Assembly: GCF_020184175.1 (NCBI RefSeq)
Contig: NC_065530.1
Coordinates: forward strand, 79,647,260-79,711,259
Length of the DNA: 64,000 bases
Direction of reading: 5' to 3'
DNA from: Aphis gossypii
Taxonomy: Eukaryota > Arthropoda > Insecta > Hemiptera > Aphididae
Shown: one piece after another, positions 23,953-36,267 of the stretch
Numbering within the stretch: position 1 is the stretch's first letter
Layout: each line of letters starts with the position of its first letter
Made by a program: the position numbers and the translations under genes
The notes under the pieces: model-generated
The model's input: the letters and a program-made list of their open reading frames with translations, nothing else
What the model was told of the DNA's origin: nothing
Databases searched by the model: none

Positions 23953-25479
23953 GTTGTTTGTTTTGTTTTATTTATTATGATTTTTAATATAGTTTTGATG
24001 TCTAAAATTATTACAAGAAATGAGTTTTGATTTTTTTTTTTAGATTGATTTAAATAAATAACAAATTGTGCTTAACTTTTGAATTTACATTTAGTGATTA
24101 TTCATATTCATTATTATAATTATTATCATTCATTAAACTAGACATATAAATGTATATACATATAAGATAATATATAAGTACAACTGGTTAAAATAACAAT
24201 ATTGTGGATTTTTTTTTTTTAATTGTGAATAGTGTTAAAATATTTTTTATATATAATTAAAATGTGCATATTATTATAAGTATAACATTCATAACAGTAG
24301 TAGTAATTAATACATGGGATAATATTATTTTTTTTTTTATTGTTTTTCCTGATTGAAGAATTTTGTATTAAAAAAAATTTTTTAATATTTCAAAATGTTA
24401 TATTGATTTATTCCCTTTATACACTTGTACACATTGATAATTGATAAGCAATTTTTTTCTCTACTTCTAATATTAGTATGGTATTTTCTACTGTTTACTT
24501 TATAATATATTATATATTATGTCTAATTTATATTGAATAATACATCACTTGACTTATGATTTAATTATTTCAAAGCACGTTTTAAATAACAATTGTTATT
24601 GTTAATTATGTAAAAATCTAAATGAAATTTTTTTGTAAGTACAATATAGTTCACATCATGTGTATTCGGTTTGTCACTAGTTAGTACTATTATAAGTTAT
24701 GTAGTTTAAGAAGAAAGCTACTTCATGAGTTAACCATGGCAATTGTTTTTAATTGGTTTATTTCATTATTTATGTGAGTAGTACATTATATTTATTTTTA
24801 ATGACGCTTAAACTATATTATTTTTTAATTTCTTTTAGTATCGAAGTGCTCTATATAATTTTAACGTTTTTGAAAACAGTCTTCTTTTTCCAAAGCCTGA
24901 TATTTTTGGTACTTCGAAATATATGAATCGAATTTTTGACCAGTAATTTATGAGTGGAATGAAATGGTATTGAAGGTACCTTGAAAACGTTAGTCTACTA
25001 TACTCTTTCTCATTTAGATTAACTACTTAAAAAGTTATGCTTATGACCTATAAAATACTTGTCCATAATTAAATTATTATGATTCAATTACTCTAAAAAT
25101 ATTTTGCTTTAGAATGAGATGTATAAAAATGCATATTTCCATTAATTTGGCGAGTTGAAAATTAATATTGAAATATTAAAACATATATTGATACATATTG
25201 ATAAATAAATCAGTCTGTAGTCAAAATATTACAATACTTATTTGTAACTCCAGTCATTGTCCAATAGTAATAAATAATATTAATTATATACGAATAAGTG
25301 CAATCTTAATACATTTTATACTCTATTCAATGAATTGTTGGCGGAAATCGAACAATTAAAATATAATATGTAGGTAGTAGGTACAATTATGTTAAAAAGC
25401 CTCAGTTATATTTAATATGAAAATATGCTTTCGTTATGTTCATAATATTAGGAAAATGGGATTATGTAACGGATTTAAT
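23953..25479. other. AT-rich intergenic DNA downstream of MCM3
   Basis: No coding exon, no recognisable element end. Dominated by A/T runs and TA-rich stretches. Confidence 0.5.
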
Positions 25480-25789
25480 ACTAACGTCGGCACCGATGCA
25501 TTTCGCGCGATATTAGCAGCGATGATAATTTATTTCGAATGCGAACTTCAAATGTTACGCCGTGCGAGTTTTTAATTTTATTTATTCGATTTCGGGTTTG
25601 ACTACACCGCGTCGGTTTCTCTGTACTACCGGCGCGGCGTTTTATTATTATTCCCGTCGTGGTCGACGATAGCCGCTTTCTGCAAAATACCTGAATGTCT
25701 GACTGTTTGTCATCGAATCGTAACTAATCGCGGTAACGCTCTGTTGTTTCACGTGCCACCTCTGCTTTCGTTTCTTTCACATCTCTTCA
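25480..25789 (+). promoter_or_regulatory. CpG-rich promoter or non-coding first exon
   Basis: A sharply bounded CpG-rich stretch in AT-rich surroundings, ending in a good donor TTCA|GTAAGTT at 25789/25790. It is followed by a tiny exon at 25912-25943. The layout matches a 5'UTR exon of a plus-strand gene. No other exon of that gene could be identified in the next 10 kb. Confidence 0.45.
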
Positions 25790-25911
25790 GTAAGTTAATA
25801 AGTTTAACTTAATTATTGTTATCAAACGAAAAACTAATTGCCGGTTACTCGTAAAAATAAATAAAATATACTTAAGTGCCGCTGGAACGTTTATTTTGAA
25901 AATTTTTATAG

Positions 25912-25943
25912 AAACGATAGGCCTACGGTATGGATCTACCCAA
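25912..25943 (+). CDS. Possible start exon (ATG plus 4 codons) of an unidentified gene
   Basis: A 32-nt exon with an acceptor (ATTTTTATAG) and a strong donor CCCAA|GTAAGTA. It contains ATG at 25930 giving M-D-L-P then a split codon. Its position 120 bp behind the CpG-rich exon makes a spliced 5' end plausible. The continuing coding exons are not recognised and may lie beyond a long intron or outside the window. Chance occurrence cannot be excluded. Confidence 0.3.
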
Positions 25944-28900
25944 GTAAGTACACTATTACTCGTATCTATGTTTTTCCTACATTAGACAATTAAATAACAT
26001 AAAAATACCTTATGGGAACAATTGAGCCCTTGAAGATGACCTTATTTTTTATTTTATCATAAAAATAAATTTGATAAATATTTTAATAAATGAAGTTTTA
26101 TTTCTGAGATTAAACAATAGTGTAATAGTAGTGCTTAATAGTGTAATATTCAATTTAAACATACAAAAATAAGATCAAATTTTAAAAACATACCTAGTAA
26201 GTCTCAAGATTAAATTATGCATTCAACTATTATTTTATACCTGTTAAATTGAAAACATCTCAATGAATTTTAAACAATTTCTTGAGATAATATTAAAATT
26301 TTGAATAATCTTAATTATAAATTTTACACTAAAACTCCAGAAAAAATATAAATATGTATGCTTTTAAACTAATAAAATTACTAAAAAAAGGGGGAAAGTA
26401 TGTAACCGCTCTGCTTGTACAGTAGAAGTAGTGTATTTTGTTGAATTGGTATTTGGATTGGAAAACTTCAAACACGCATGAAAAATTATTGTGACTTTTT
26501 ATTTTTCATGGTTATAAAAACTTCTGAAGAATCATATTAGATTTTCAAATCTTAAATATATAAAAAAAAAACAACAAAATAATTTACAAATTTTCGATAT
26601 TTTGGTGAGTTTTATCAAAATTCTAATTTTAAATACTAAGGCTAGGAACACTGCTATATTATTAATGTAACTATGTTATATTATTTATGATTAATGTCAG
26701 GTTTAACATTGAACCAACGTCTACTACAGTACTACAGTACTACACCTACATGTTATTATAATTTATTTGGTGAATTCAATTTTTACCATTTTAAAATTCA
26801 AGTCTATACTTATAAATTTTTTATGTACGTCGAATTTACAACTGTTTCATACTTGTTACATGTGTTTTTATAATTTGCATTTTCTACATGACATTGTAAC
26901 TAAACTGACTGTATTATTGTATCCATAGACGTAATATAATAATTGTTCGAACAGAAACGTCATGAATATTAAATTTATTTCTTACTAAAAATAAAATTAC
27001 TTGTAATTTTTCGTTATTTGGTGCAGGTATACATAAACATCTAAGAGAAATCAAATTTCTTTAAAATAATTTTTAAATTGATAAAACTATTTTAAGGTTA
27101 TTTCATTTATTACCATATGTGGTTTACTAAAGTCCCTTTTGCCTTTTTTACTTAATAATTCAAAAAAACTTGTATAATGTATATATATACTATTATATTT
27201 TATTAATTATGTTATGTATTAAACTGTACTTTTATTAATATAAAATAATTAATTACCTATTTATTTAATTATTCCCGTATAAAGTACTTCTATATAATAT
27301 ATATATTTAAGTAATGTTAGTACCTATGTGATTTGCTTTCTATTTTCATTTCAGTTACAATAGTATTATAACTCCCAATTAAAAATTTCCAATTGGCATA
27401 CCTTTATACTGAGTGATTCTTTTATCAAGCAACACTCATTATTTCAAAATGTATTAACGTTTTTGAAAATATTTGTTTACATAATATCTAGTGTACCTAA
27501 ATAGAAATAATAATTTTTATCGTTATAATTTTATAAGTATTTTACTTTTTTGAATGATAGCATACATAGATATTTAAAATATTTTTTGAAGCAAAATATT
27601 TTTTGGATTATTTCGATGTATAAAAATCGAAATTCGGACGAGTAGTTTATGAGTTAGGTTAAATAATAATAATTGTTATGTTATATATTATTTGTTATCC
27701 AAAATATATGTAGAATATAGATGAAAAATTCAAATGTAGGTAGGTACATATTAATATATGTACAATATATAATATAATTATATACAATAATAATAATAAT
27801 AATAATATAACCTGTATAATATATTGTAATAACAACATATAATATATGACTATTGTTGTTATTTATTTAATGAACCAATTATTTTAGTATGTATTATATA
27901 TTTTTAATTAATAGAGAGTACATAATAGCGGTTAGAATAACTTAGCCAAAAATAAACCTATGATTTAAAATAGTGTCATTTTATATACTCTATTCAATCA
28001 ATTAACACATCTTTTTTAATTAGTTATTTTTGATCTCTAATGAGATATAAAAAAATTGAGTGTACCTAAACTATTTATATTTTTCGTCCTTACAATTAAC
28101 ATCAAATTTATATATAGATATTATATAATATATTTATTCATTTATATTTATATATATTTATATTTTTGTTATTCACTTTTGAGTCAATATCACCATATCG
28201 TAGAACAGTGTGAATATGTTCTTTGTATAAATAAGTAATAGCTTAAAATTAATCTACATATTTTTAAAACGATACTGCGTGTAGTAAAATTCATAATATC
28301 ATATACGTAAAAATCGACGTAAAATCCCCACTAATAATGTTTTTGTATTGCAATAAAATAATTAACATCGTTATTCATCGTTAAAATTTGTTCCAAATTT
28401 AAACTTAAAATATCTTAAAAAAATAATTTTAATTATATATTAATTAACTCTTTCGGTTTCAATGTGAACGACTTATGGGCAATCTTGTATTCAATTTTAA
28501 ATTTTATGTATAAATAATATTTAAAATTGTATTAACTTTTAACTACAAAATACTTGTATATTATAAATTTTCATAATTTTGTCAAAATAATGAAAAAAAG
28601 TTTTGCCTATGTATTATTAATATATTTTTATACAGATAATAGAACAACTTATATAAACTTAAAAAGGTCGTAGAAGTCAATGTTGCTTTTTTATAAAATT
28701 AATTTTTGTTATTGGTAGAAAAACTAATGAGGATCCTAGTATTAAATTTGAAATTTTAAACATAAAAGGAATTTCTAATTTTATAAATTTCTGACTTCAA
28801 TCGATTTAGTAAAAAATATAACTTTAAACGTACTGAGTATAACTAAAATATACTCAAGCAAGTAGTATACTAGTATATATTATATATATATATGTGTGTG

Positions 28901-29577
28901 TGTTTAATATGTGCCTTTAGCTAGTTTTCTTAAAACCCCTTTATCTTAAAGCCCATCTCGACTAGAACCAAAATTATTTGCCATAGTAGTTGCAAATTAT
29001 ACATTTAAAATAATTAATTAAATTTATGTTCGTGTATAAAATGCGGATTTTAAACTAGATTAAATTAGAAGAGGTTAGACCATGATCGTTTGGCTTAAAC
29101 CGGTCATTACTTTCTCTTAAGTTGACATATTGGGTATCGTGTGTCATGGTATTCAACACTAAAATGGAGTATGCTCATATTGAGATTGTTGAGAACCTAC
29201 ACGGTTACTTGTATCTAGGGCTAGGAGGATTTAAATGCAATAATAAATTGTAAAATAAACAAAAAAAAAATTTCAAATAGGCTAGGTTTAAATTTACTAT
29301 TTTTTTTGTATAAATTGTTTATAATTATGTACGTATTTAATAAAATATGCAAAAAAAAGTAGGTCAGCGCATTTCGAATGTTCGTCTATCGTCCCTTCGG
29401 TCTTCGGACAAGATAGTGTAATTTTACTGTAGGTATTCGATTTAAATGCAATACGATTGCATTCGATAAAAAAACGATTCTGAGCTGACGAGGGGATCTT
29501 TTTTATTTAATTTTATTCGTTTCTATGGTGATAAACAAAGCCGTCATTATTTTATACTCCACATAATCGTGTAGTTG
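25944..29577. other. AT-rich non-coding DNA
   Basis: Either intergenic or a long intron of the gene suggested at 25.5-25.94 kb. It contains (AAT)n at about 27786-27806, (TA)n/(TG)n at about 28877-28902 and no coding exon. 29350-29420 is a short CpG-richer patch. Confidence 0.45.
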
Positions 29578-29654
29578 TACATTTTTTCTCCTTTAACCGC
29601 TTTTATTTCGAGTATCATTTCGAAAATCGAATAATCACCTCTCTAAAGTACCAG

Positions 29655-30086
29655 CTTAAGATGACGTTATACCCGCGTGTGTTGTTTCTGTCTTATATAC
29701 GTGTAACATAGTTAAAAACTGTTTTGTGCGGAACAACTTTACTCCCTCGATATTTCAATCAAAACAACCAAAATTAAAAATCCCATTGGGAAGAATTTTA
29801 CCTGTGTCGTAGCGTTTTAATTTTTTTGATAACATGAATACAGTTTAAGTTATCGGCTTGAGAACTTAAGGTTTTTTTTATTTAATTATTAAAAATTATT
29901 GGTTAACACTATCAAAAAAATTAAAACACTACAACACTGGTATAGTTATTCTCAATGCGATTTAAAATTTTGGTAATTTTGATTTAAATATCGAGGGAGT
30001 AAAGGTGTCCCGCGCAAAACAGTTTTTAACTATGTTACGCGTGTATAAGACGGAGACAACACATGCGGGTATAGTGTTCTCTTAAG
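29655..30086. mobile_element. Foldback element with 177-bp inverted arms
   Basis: Left arm 29655-29831 and right arm 29910-30086 are inverted copies of equal length, about 85 percent identical by eye, around a 78-bp spacer. Shared landmarks: CTTAAG at the outer edge, TATACCCGC, GTAACATAGTTAAAAACTGT, TTTACTCCCTCGATATTT, and TTTTAATTTTTTTGATA at the inner edge. Weaker similarity seems to continue outward to about 29578 and 30165. No reading frame. A transcript would fold into a long hairpin. Confidence 0.85.
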
Positions 30087-30918
30087 AACATTACCTTTCA
30101 GAAAATATGCTACACTTGTACTTTTGAGCAAATTTAGGGGGAAAAAAGTGTTTAAAGAATAAAAAAAAAAAACATCATTGTAAAACCAAAATAGACTTAT
30201 TAATTGAAAATAAATAAATCGTGAACATATAGTTCATAAATTTTTAGCATAAATGAATTACAGAAAAAAAGTTTAGTAAAAAATATAGTAGGTGATCTTA
30301 ATCAAGTGCTTGTGAAAACGTCAAGGAACCTGTTACGCGGTAATAATTATAACGTTATCTTTATCTGGTTAGGTGATATCAGTGATAGATAAATACCAAG
30401 TGGAAGAATATGAGAAGATTTTAATGTAAATAATGTTAGACAAGAGACTTATTATTCAGTTATTAATTATACCGTGAATGCCGCGATTATAAAGAATGAG
30501 AGTAAAATGAAACATCTGTATATTATGTAATATATACTATATTATGTATGTTTATATTATTATAATAGTAAAATATAAACACTGTAATGGTATTTCACAA
30601 TAAAAGAGAATAGTAAATGGCTCACTTTAATCAATATATTTTCGGCGTGTTCTGGAATAATAAGAAGTGCAAAAATGAAATTGAGTATCTACCTATTTGA
30701 TGTATGATATTTCTGGAAATAATATACTCTTTTTAAAATTACTATTTTGAGAATTTTGGCCAACGGTAAAATACTAATATGTCAATATAAGAGGAAGGAA
30801 TATTAGGAGTTAGCCTCCGGAGGCTTGTTATGTTTGGCAACTAAAATTACTGTTGATAATTTTCCTGGCGAAGGAAAAAATAGCTTACTTAACCACTATT
30901 AATAAGCAGCTACTACAT

Positions 30919-31115
30919 CAGGGATGGCCAACCTTTCTTTACCTGCGTGTCAAACAAAACATTTTGTTGCGATTTTATTGTCCTCGCGTGTCAACTAATT
31001 TTAAGACCCTATTTTTAAACTTTAAAAATTTAATCAAAATTTAAAATTCGACGAATGTTGATAGTTGTGTGTGTCACTAAAAGAGCGTGCTCGTGCCATA
31101 AGTTCGCCATCTCTG
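30919..31115. mobile_element. hAT-like miniature element (197 bp)
   Basis: Left end CAGGGATGGCCAACCTTTC; reverse complement of the right end CAGAGATGGCGAACTTATGG. Flanking 8-bp repeats TACTACAT (30911-30918) and TACTATAT (31116-31123) differ at one base. The interior contains the GCGTGTCA motif near both ends. Non-coding. Confidence 0.8.
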
Positions 31116-31949
31116 TACTATATGGTTTTTGAGCACTATTAAATATTGTATAAAAAACAATTGCTCTTTTCGGTAGATAATAATATATTAATGTCATAAC
31201 CAGGAGAGACTTATAAATGTTTTCCATTAGAGCGCTGTAGATGGTTTTACTATTTTGTGTAGGCATTTAAATACATTAAATTATCAAATCGTGCTCTTCT
31301 ATAATATTTATATTTAACTTAAAGTAACAAAAATAAGAATAAGGTTGTAATTAGGGATAAAGAAATATTCTATGTGCTTGATACGTTATACTATAGCTGA
31401 CATCGGTTTCCAAACTTTTTAGCCGGAGCTGGTACTCTATTTTAGACTGAATTCAATCGCGATGCTTTGCTGTGGTAAATACAACTAAGAGTATAAATAT
31501 AAAATGATCACTAGTTTTTATTGATAAACAAATTAAAGTTTGTTCTGAACTAGTCGTCCACGTTGGTAGATATTAATAATGATTAAATAAAAAGTCCGGA
31601 CACAATTTGTATTTTTAATAGTTAAATATTTAGTCCATTAAGAGGTCAAGAGGATGCTACTAGTGTAACTTAATAGTACATCAAATCTATCTATTATCAA
31701 ATTTAAAAATAAGAATATTATTTAGTATACCTCACAGGTTTTTATTTGTATTTTAATTTTAAGGCAAGTCATGAATATTTTAAAATACTAAATTATTGTG
31801 CATTATAAAATGCTCATATCTAGCTAAAATATTAGAAAATCGAATTGTCGAAACAGATAGGTAATGTTTTTACTTTTAATTTTAATAATATGTTAATTTA
31901 ATTCATTATTGAAGCTAAGAATATACAATTAGTTCTACTAAACTGAAAT

Positions 31950-32012
31950 TTGCTATGTTGCAGTATGTTTGTAAAACGGTGACAACACATTCGAGGGTAA
32001 CGTCCTTATTAG
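31950..32012 (+). repeat. Isolated fragment related to the foldback right arm
   Basis: GCTATGTTGCAGTATGTTTG then ACGGTGACAACACATTCGAGGGTAACGTC resembles, block for block, the end of the foldback right arm (CTATGTTACGCGTGTATAAG, ACGGAGACAACACATGCGGGTATA). No opposite arm was found nearby. Confidence 0.5.
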
Positions 32013-34397
32013 TCTTAATAGTGTGTAAAATGAACATTGCTTTAATTAATAATATATACTCGTAGAATGTAGATGGACTTATTATTTTTGTAAAATTAAA
32101 ATTAAAATGAACAAAATGGAATAAATTGTAAGTAATATGTATAGGTTATAAAAAAGAAAAAAGTCTTGGAATGAGCTCACAGTGCACAGTAAAAAAACCA
32201 ATTCCCACGTTTTATCAATGAACCAATTACTGATATAGATGTTTTAATTAAAATATTATTATCTATCAATTAATGATTAGTTTAAATTTTAATTAGTTGT
32301 AAAATGATTTAGGTAGATTCATAGGTTATGTATAATTAAATGTTTTTTTTTTGTTGTTTTTTTAATACAGTAAAAAACAATATTATACTAGGAAAACTGG
32401 TCCCTTTAATCAATAATTGATGGATAAATCGTTTTAAACTATAATTTTGTTATAGTTTAATTACATTTGTATATTTTATGTTTGAATTGTTAATTTTTAA
32501 TGACCATTCATAAATTAAACGTTTGTCTAAACCCGATGCGTGATAACTGATAATATATTATGTTACTACAATAAAACAATTATCTTATTCTATTTTATGT
32601 ACATGTATATATTTTGTATCATATTATAATAGTATTTTATTATATTATTTAATAGTCAACGGCCATTGTTATTATATAATATTATTTTTATTAAAAATCA
32701 ATGAGATTTAATTTATAATATATGCGTCACTTTAAAGTAAACACCGATAAACGTAATGATTGATATGACACAGTAGACATTATAAATTACGGGGTATAAC
32801 AGTTTCTAAAAACTAATAAATAATGTAAAACGGTACTAAAATATACGCTGCAGCTCGAGCGATTGCGGTCTTGTAAGTCGTACATTATGATACGATTAAG
32901 ACGTATGCACCTGCATAAAATATCATGCATTATGCACATTGCACACCATACTCCTACATAATTATATTAATTAAATTTGTATAATACGGCTGCACTTTAC
33001 AGCAGTGTTATTTAGTATTCGAACACTATTTTTATACTGGCCACTTATGATTTAACCCATTTATTTCTAAATTTACTCAAAAAAAAAAAAAAAATTATAT
33101 GTATAATATTTACTTTGTGACGAATTCGGGTTAAACATTTAAAAATAATAAAATTTTTTTTTTACATTTGAAAGTATTTTTAAAAACCAGTGTTTTTAGC
33201 GATATACTGGTTTCCAAGTGATGGGATTCAGTCGAACTCGTTATAACCATCGGTGTACCACCAAATAATATTAGCATATTATTATAATGGTCGGTCGAAT
33301 GATCGAATAGTTATTTTTTATTTTAATATTCGTATGGTTTTATCTGCTGTTCGCAATGTTTATAATATTATTTATCATCATTACTTTCACCGATTTCGGG
33401 TTAATCGTTTTGTAGGACGACAGTAGACGACGGGTATACTGCAACGTCGACAACGATTAAAATACTGTCTTAAAATCATATTCATCTGCATCACGAAGGC
33501 TGATTAATCTAGCCTTCATGCGTCGATCATTGTAGCTGTAACGGAGCGTCTGACATAATGATATACACATTATACCGTTTTTATTGACCGTCAAAACTAC
33601 AGCGGCTATAGTCGCGATGTTGTCATCGTATCGTGCGGACGTTATATATTTGAACGCAATACCTTAAACCATTTTGTTATAATAAACAATTTACAATGCA
33701 TAATTTGATCGTCTACCGAGTAATATAATTCTAATTGTTTTGACTTAGTGAATAATATTATACGCGTGTTTGTGTTTGTGTTTTTTTTTGTTGTCAATGA
33801 TAATATCACAATAGTTCTCGAAGAAGAACGGCGCAAATAATCTGTTATTTTTTTACTATGAGGTAACAAATGGCCCGAATGGGTATTACATTTTGCCGAT
33901 TTCTTCTTCCTGTATAATATTATTACGAATGCATAATAGTTTACGGTCTTTACGACTGAATTTTAAGATTTTAAATTGAAATTAGTCTGTACACTCTAAA
34001 TATTTGGTAAAATATAAATAAAGTTTCATAAACGAAATAGTTTTTTTGATAAATCGTTAAACCAACAATGTTTAAAAATGTTTTCGTCTCACTTATTTGT
34101 ATATTTTTAACTAACCTAAAACCTGTGCGTTTATTTCACATGTCATAATATAGTATATACTGTTTCGTGATGATATATGTCTTAATAGCAAATTAAAGCA
34201 TACAATCAGTAAATAAGTGATAACTCTATTTTTTAGTAAGTGTGTATATAGATAGAATATAGACATAAGTATACACTAATATCACTAACTGATTACTGCA
34301 ATGTTTTATCGAATTTCATAATTTTTAATATTTAACGTTATCCCAATTACGACGACGTTTAAATTGTTATATCTGAAAATGTTATACATATACTTAA

Positions 34398-35049
34398 TAT
34401 ATTGGCGTGATAACCGAAAATAGGATAACTCCATCAACACGATTATTGATAAACAGCAAATAACGTTTTAAATAGTAAATCACGCCAAAAATAGCGTTCA
34501 TTCAAAAATTGATCAAAAACTTGTGCTGATATATCTAATTTTACATTTAGAATTGGTTAAACACTTTTTATTTCAACTTTTGAGTTTTTTAAGGAGAAAA
34601 TGGATTTCATAAAATTATATATTATAAGGATGAGACATTATTAATATTCTTAACAATATCAGTTTAGTAAATTACAAAAGAATACATCAAAATATAATCA
34701 TTATTTTTAATTTATATAATGTGACTAAAGTTTATTATACGTCAATACCCTTTTTTCCAACGTATGAACATAAGCGAAAAAACGGTAACTCCATTATTTT
34801 TCATGTGATACATCGAGTTTTTGCTTAGTATTTGTTTTTTGAGTGTTTTCGCTTACAAAACCTCAAATCTGTTGGATTTACCACATATTTTCTTATTTAA
34901 AATTTCATTTTAAGATGGGGTTTAATTGGAAATACGCTATTTTTACATAAAAAATCGGTGTAAAAAATCACTAATTTTACCTATAGAAACGAAAATATAA
35001 TTTTGACTAAAAATGGAGTTTTCCTGTTTTCGCTTAGCACGGCAATATA
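34398..35049. mobile_element. TIR element (652 bp) with internal copies of its own ends
   Basis: The first 37 bp (TATATTGGCGTGATAACCGA...ACTCCAT) match the reverse complement of the last 37 bp at 32 positions. Inside, AAGCGAAAA..GGTAACTCCAT occurs at about 34772-34794 in the left-end orientation and TTTTCGCTTA at about 34845 in the right-end orientation, so a smaller inverted pair is nested in the larger one. Flanking TA suggests, weakly, a TA target. No reading frame. Confidence 0.7.
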
Positions 35050-36267
35050 GTACCCATTAAAAAGTATTATTCTCAGGATTTAAAAAGACTTGTTTTAATA
35101 AAGAGTATAACATTATATTAGGTGATAAGTGTAATGTGTAGAACAGTAAATCTTTATGCATTACCTATAATATCGGTTTTGTTTTTTGTTCGTGCTAATT
35201 AATCTAGGTAATTGATTTGTGTAAAACACATTTACTTGTTAACAGTAATATTTCTTTATCGTAAGTCCTTACAATATGTTCCAAGTTAAGAAATTAATGA
35301 GTGGTGATTTTAAATCGTCGTTCAACACGTGCAACAAATAATAAATAGATACACGTTTTCATCCAACATTTACCGATTGATTTGTAGTAAAGCGACTTTA
35401 AGGGACAAGAATTCTGGAAACAAGTTTGGATTTATCGTCAAGTCTATTCGAGATCAACTTCTCCCCGATTTTATTTTATTCTTCTATAAATGTCCGCAAA
35501 CAATAGTCTAAAAACCGTGTGGCTGCTAAAGTAGAAATTGTAATTTGTAGTGTATAATATATACACTGAAATATATATACTTCAATTTCTCAAAAAGACG
35601 TCTCTATCAAAAAACGCGGAAAATTCGATATCGAGCAGACTTAACGATATTTTATTCAAATCTATTTTCAGAAATTATCATTGCTTCACTAGATCAATCG
35701 ACACGATTGAACGAAAACGCGCGCCTAATAATCTCCCGTGTTGCGCAGTGTAACGTAATATATAATATTTTATAGGTGCCTATTCCCGACAAACAAAGGT
35801 GGAAAATCACCGTTTCCAATCCCCTCGACGTATACGTAACATAGCCGTAGACTGCGTGTCGTGTAAATATCAAATAAATCTCATATATACCTTATTTATA
35901 CCGACTAATAAAAGGAAACGCGTTTATAATTTCGATACCGTAATATTATAGAAAAAAAACAGTAAGCAGTTCGCGCGTGCCTGCAGTTCATTGAACCATA
36001 TATTTATTATTATACCTATACCTGCAGCAGCAGCACTCGTAACGTACACACGACCAACACACGTAATCGCGCGGTGGCAATGTTTTCAAACACTACTTTT
36101 AGAATTTCATTGCCCGTCGTCGACGACGATAGCGGTCGCATTCGTGACGGCGTGTCGTCGTCGTGTAGTCGCACTGGCAAAGGTCCAACGCTTATTTTTG
36201 TGTATTTTCCACTGCCGGTTATCGTTGTTTACCTTTTTTCTCTTTTTTCTCCGCAAGATCCGACGAG
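35050..36267 (+). promoter_or_regulatory. Upstream region and probable 5'UTR of GPAT1
   Basis: CpG content rises from about 35590 and is high from 35930 to the GPAT1 start, suggesting the promoter and leader lie here. A CAG triplet run (GCAGCAGCAGCA) is at about 36023-36035 and GTCGTC/GACGAC-rich sequence at 36117-36165. Short open frames in 35.3-36.3 kb show no family resemblance and are probably chance. Confidence 0.45.

Larger units (their letters stand above)
30087..34397. other. Gene-free AT-rich region with scattered element remnants
   Basis: No coding exon recognised. Besides the miniature element at 30919-31115 and the foldback-related fragment near 31950, there is a CpG-richer stretch at about 33400-33640 with a small perfect stem GAAGGCT/AGCCTTC (33498-33519). 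An element-like end near 31408 (GGTTTCCAAACTTTTTAG) has no partner. Confidence 0.45.

Noticed and set aside
31405..31440. Another miniature-element-like end
   Set aside because: Resembles GGTTTCCAAACTTTTTAG ends, but no opposite end was found.
33497..33519. GAAGGCT/AGCCTTC stem as a microRNA or terminator
   Set aside because: Stem is only 7 bp plus a few bases; too short for a microRNA precursor, and rho-independent terminators do not apply to nuclear genes.
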